Assembly: GCA_947044365.1 (NCBI GenBank)
Contig: OX345637.1
Coordinates: 10,807,576 to 10,871,575, forward strand
Length of the DNA stretch: 64,000 nucleotides
Direction: 5' to 3'
Source: Petrosia ficiformis
Taxonomy: Eukaryota > Porifera > Demospongiae > Haplosclerida > Petrosiidae
Shown here: positions 60,600-64,000 of the stretch, piece by piece
Position numbering within the stretch: position 1 is the stretch's first letter
Layout of the letters: each line of letters opens with the position of its first letter
Made by a program: the position numbers and the translations under genes
Notes under the pieces: generated by a model
Databases searched by the model: none
Seen by the model: only the letters and a program-made list of their open reading frames with translations
What the model was told of the DNA's origin: nothing

Positions 60600-61745
60600 C
60601 ACTTAAACTCACTTATTTTTATCTGACTAAACACCATTTTGCATGACACCATCATGGTCTTAAACCCCAATATTGGTACTTCTGATAAACTGTACGGAAT
60701 AGTCCAAGAGCACACAAAGCAACACACATTGATCGTTGTACATATTAGGTCACCAACATTAGAACTAGCCCTTTAGTGGAAGAATAATGCTGTCAACTAA
60801 AGAAATTAAATGTTTGAATGAATTTAGTTATAATAATTACTATAGCTATACAGCAATATGCTGTATATAAATGTTTAACCCTTAGAGCACTGAGCCTGTT
60901 TTTCAAAATTCTTCCCATTTCCAACACTGGCGACTCTATTGCATATAATTTGGCCACCGTTCACTTTCTCTACCCCAAACTTGGCTCCTTTTCCGACATG
61001 GAGTACTACTTCCACCAACTTGCTTACCGGGACTCGAAAGTCCCCAAGCGCATCGTGGGATCAAATCAAATGCAGTGCTCTCCCTCTTTTGACTGGAACT
61101 GGGGCTAACAAAATGACCCCACTGCATGTTGGCACCAGCTACACCCACGATTTCAGGTTTCACAGCAAGGAAAATGCCTCAGGTACCCACCAGAGGGCAT
61201 GGGCGGGGTCAAAAAATGGAAAATTCGTTGGCAGCGAGGGGGCTGTGCCCCCTTCCAACCCCCGCATTAACAATAACAGGGGGACACCCCCCTTTAAAAT
61301 TCCCCCCGTAGTCGTTATTTAGGCCAAAGGGCGGCCAAAAAACATCAACTTTTTTAGCCACGTTCATCAGCTTGTGCCTGACGCCAATTACAAGCATTTG
61401 GACAGCTTCGTGTATCTAGGAACAGACGGGGAACCACGTAGGGGTGAAATGTCACATATATGTGACATCAGTGCTGTAAGGGTTAAACTTGTATCAAATT
61501 ATCAATAGTGCTGCATATTTGGTCTGGAAACTATAATTGTATTGATGAACTCTGTTCAACTTGACCCCTCCATGTGTGGCTATATATATATAATTATATA
61601 TATAATTATATATATAATAAATTATATATAATTATATATATACCTTTTTTGGTGATACTTGAATCAGTTGCCGGATGCAGTGTTATTAACAATCCATTGT
61701 ACTGAAACTCCAGTATGATTAATTGAACAGTAGTACACTGCAACT
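60600..61745 (-). pseudogene. Second minus-strand receptor relic, interrupted by a MITE
   Basis: Partner of 32,596-33,118. The C-x9-C-x-W exon remnant is at about 60,610-60,770 and the Ig remnant from about 61,490 to 61,745. More decayed than its partner, with the acceptor of the shorter exon lost. The 604-bp insertion lies at the 3' edge of the Ig remnant. Confidence 0.6.
60879..61482. mobile_element. piggyBac-like MITE, 604 bp, with matching empty site
   Basis: The ends CCCTTAGAGCACTGA and TCAGTGCTGTAAGGG are inverted repeats bordered by TTAA (60,875-60,878 and 61,483-61,486). The partner segment has a single TTAA at 32,845-32,848, the exact empty site. The interior is clearly more GC-rich than the surroundings. 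Near the right end a frame reads HLDSFVYLGTDGE, resembling the F-x-Y-L-G motif of retroelement reverse transcriptases, perhaps a captured fragment. No intact gene. Confidence 0.9.
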
Positions 61746-62121
61746 TGATGTATTACAATAACAGGAGAAGGAATAAATGAGAACTGGATACCTAGAGATA
61801 AATCACTGCCTAAATAGCAAGGCTATTATAATTTAGAAATCCCACCCCTAGAACAGCCATAATATAATTTAAAGAGGGCGGGAAACCGGTCTAGTTCAAA
61901 CTTCAAGGCACTGAAGGCTCTAGTTTCTTCTGGATTACTGTTAATGGTATGTCAATAGAACGTCAATAGATGTAAGATATTTTATAGAAGTCTAGCAAAT
62001 AACTGACATTTTTATAATTAAAATTACATTCAATCATAGTTATGAACTTTGTCAGTTCCATAATGCCCATATATATATATATATATATAGCATGCTACCA
62101 TGGCAACCGTTTGATGTGGTT

Positions 62122-62326
62122 AGGTCTTATATTTTTGTATATAGACCTGTGAATCTTTAATCTATCAGCATACAATATATTGTATATAGTACACTTACAG
62201 TTCTTATATAAAACAATATAAAACCTTGGTTTAGTGTCCTCGGATGTGATATAGCCCTCGCAGGCTCGGGCTATATCACATCCTTGGACACTAAACCTCG
62301 GGTCTATATTTTTGTATATAAGACCT
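62122..62326. repeat. Nested foldback element with CCTCGCAGG head
   Basis: Outer arms aggtcttatatttttgtata and tatacaaaaatat-type complement. The inner near-perfect hairpin at 62,222-62,300 pairs tttagtgtcctcggatgtga with its complement around agccctcgcaggctcgggct. A smaller hairpin (cctgaccctt / aagggtcagg) follows at 62,551-62,587. Confidence 0.8.
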
Positions 62327-62648
62327 GTAAGTGTACTATATATATTACATATATATATATATATTATATATATAATTATATATATATATTTAGTCTGTAC
62401 AGGAGCCCATAAAAAAAGCTCCTGGTCTGTATTAATTCTAATTTCACAGTTGTTACAAGGACTTAGCAGACTGTTCAAATTACTGTTTGGAGAGGTATAA
62501 AAATACTTGTGTATTACTAGTATGTATGATATATAAGTAGTCAGGTGTGGCCTGACCCTTGCGTTTAACACTTACGGAAGGGTCAGGACTGCGGCTTATA
62601 CTGAACTTGTGCCGTGTTTATATGGCTTTGGGTGGGGCTCTGCTTGTG

Positions 62649-63045
62649 TATAACACACTAATTAGGTTCACATGTACATGTAGTTCAGTATTCATGTACA
62701 TGTGTAACACACTAATTAGGTTCACGTGTACATGTAGTTCAGTATTCATGTACATGTATAACACACTGATTAGGTTCACATGTACATGTAGTTCAGTATT
62801 CAGGTACATGTATAACACACTAATTAGGTTCACATGTACATGTAGTTCAGTATTCATGTACATGTATAACACACTGATTAGGTTCACGTGTACATGTACA
62901 TGTATAACACACTGATTAGGTTCACGTGCACATGTGGTTCAGTATTTATGTACATGTACAACACACTGATTAGGTTGATGTGTACATGTAGTTCAGTATT
63001 CATGTACATGTACAACACACTGATTAGGTTGATGTGTACATGTTC
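62649..63045. repeat. 54-bp minisatellite upstream of receptor E
   Basis: Same monomer as at 36,140-36,846; it continues in a shorter block at 63,358-63,482 after the SINE. Period 54 gives long spurious frames on both strands. Confidence 0.95.
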
Positions 63046-63197
63046 TACATCTCCGATAACATCATTTATATGCTTAGGTTTGGTGTTGGTGTCTTTGGTG
63101 GTTTCATTACCCCCGGCCTTCACCTAATGCCTAGTGCTAAGTTAGCCTGTTCATACAGGTGTATGAGATGTTTGATTCGGACCCTGCCAGCTGAGCT

Positions 63198-63298
63198 GCC
63201 TTGGTAGCTCAGTTGGTAGAGCATCTGTCTGGACTACAGAGTGTTATGGGATCCCACCTGAGGCAACTCTCATTTTCATTTTTCCATTGTCTCAGGTG

Positions 63299-63336
<38 letters not shown>

Positions 63337-63356
63337 ACATCTCCGATAATATCATG
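63198..63356 (+). mobile_element. tRNA-derived SINE
   Basis: Positions 63,198-63,265 are tRNA-like: gccttggtagctcagttgg supplies the acceptor start and A box, and tctgt/acaga can form an anticodon stem around ctggact. The B-box region (gttatgggatcccacc) is altered from the consensus kept at 36,447. The body, a (tttc)n run and tacatctccgataatatcat follow. The damaged B box and poor acceptor pairing argue against a working tRNA gene. Confidence 0.75.
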
Positions 63357-63679
63357 TAATTCAGTATTCATGTACATGCACTGATAAGGTTTACATGTAC
63401 ATGTAGTTCAGTATTCAAGTACATGTACAACACACTGATTAGGTTCGTGTGTACATATAGTTCAGTATTCATGTACATGTAAAGGAAATGCTTTTTCTGA
63501 TTGAAATATTGTGATTTACTGTCATATGATATGTTAGAATGTAGGCTATTTGTAAATGGTTACCGTTATTCATAATTAATTGATAATATTCATGATTATT
63601 GAATACCGTAATATTTTGATTGTCAATGAGTAATTGGAATGGTATTTTGCTGATTGCTGCATATTACTCTTGTAAACAA

Positions 63680-64000
63680 ATGGAAAGAAATTTGTCATTG
63701 TCATTCATACTCTGTCTTATTGTTGGCAGTGTTTGGAGAGGTATTGTTATGTTAGACTTATCATTTAATAGTTATAGTGATAGTTATAATAATTATTACA
63801 TTTTATCATGTTAACTTATTGATTGTCACATGATCTTTCATTTCTCCTTTAAAGATGTAGAATTTTTGTTTATTCCATCTCTTAACATTACCATACACAA
63901 CAAGGCAGTGTACAAGTGTTCAGTAGATAATAATGCAGTAACAGTTCGTTGGGAAATTAATAAAAGTATCTCAACTCATACTTCTATCAAAGAGCTTGGA
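63680..64000 (+). CDS. Receptor copy E: first two exons, cut by window end
   Basis: Exon 1 is 63680-63740 (signal peptide MERNLSLSFILCLIVGSVWR, GT donor at 63741). The Ig exon starts at 63855 in matching phase and runs past the end (VYKCSVDNNAVTVRWEINK). As in C, the mature chain starts Asp-Val, and the 54-bp minisatellite lies just upstream, so E is a C-type copy. Nothing in the visible part is broken. Confidence 0.85.

Larger units (their letters stand above)
55390..62500. repeat. Segmental duplication, copy 2 (partner 23,980-33,900)
   Basis: Collinear with copy 1 at the marker positions listed there, but shorter. It lacks the 260-bp MITE, the foldback-bearing blocks and the block of about 0.9 kb seen in copy 1, and carries its own 604-bp piggyBac-like MITE. 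No + strand gene found in the long stretch 55.4-60.6 kb. Confidence 0.85.

Noticed and set aside
60939..61322. A 127-codon frame inside the 604-bp MITE
   Set aside because: No domain recognised, composition follows the GC-rich insert, and it has overlapping frames on both strands; only the short SFVYLG motif in another frame was worth noting.
63198..63265. A functional tRNA gene
   Set aside because: The B box is altered, acceptor pairing is poor, and the same body with a (tttc)n tail recurs at 36,447, so a SINE explains it better.

Overview
The window looks like animal nuclear DNA, most likely from a demosponge such as Amphimedon queenslandica. This is an inference from the strong A+T bias, introns of about 45-120 nt with GT-AG ends, phase-1 extracellular exons, metazoan domains (Ig, FN3-like, Death, PHD) and dense small transposon-like repeats. 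No species-level proof is possible from sequence alone.

The backbone is a tandem family of type I membrane receptors on the + strand. Copies are named A to E here: A (about 416-3,105, decayed), B (19,182-23,330, intact, 772 aa predicted), C (37,069-40,935, intact, 740 aa), D (47,958-52,042, chimeric, 580 aa, tail lost) and E (63,680 to window end, partial). An intact copy is built from 11 exons: signal peptide, Ig domain, FN3-like domain with a C-x9-C-x-W cytokine-receptor-type signature, two small exons, a cysteine-rich membrane-proximal module with Ser/Pro/Thr stalk, transmembrane helix, juxtamembrane exons, a proline-rich tail with repeated Tyr-x-x-Leu/Ile/Val motifs, and a C-terminal Death domain. 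All exon phases join and both full-length totals divide by three. Copies alternate in type (A, C, E against B, D), and the DNA after B (about 24-33.9 kb) is duplicated after D (about 55.4-62.5 kb), so the locus grew by duplication of a two-gene unit. Minus-strand receptor relics lie at 32.6-33.1, 43.9-44.5 and 60.6-61.7 kb.

Between A and B sits a foreign-looking multi-exon gene (10,750-18,632). In order it encodes a SAP-like segment, a PHD finger, a MULE/KDZ-like DDE transposase region, a USP-type deubiquitinase with Cys and His boxes, and a Ulp1/SENP-type SUMO protease with H/D/Q/C residues. It is preceded by eleven copies of a 164-bp satellite. A dead pogo/Tigger transposase (45,144-46,594, minus) and two piggyBac-like MITEs with TTAA duplications lie in and after the C-D interval. 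Several foldback elements, hAT-like MITEs, a tRNA-derived SINE and a 54-bp minisatellite upstream of C, E and the buried exon 1 in D complete the inventory.

Working together: the receptors are candidates for an expanding innate-immune or self/non-self recognition family, with Ig-domain variation outside, phosphotyrosine and Death-domain signalling inside, and at least one copy (D) reduced to an apparent decoy. This role is inference; the domain architecture is read from the sequence.
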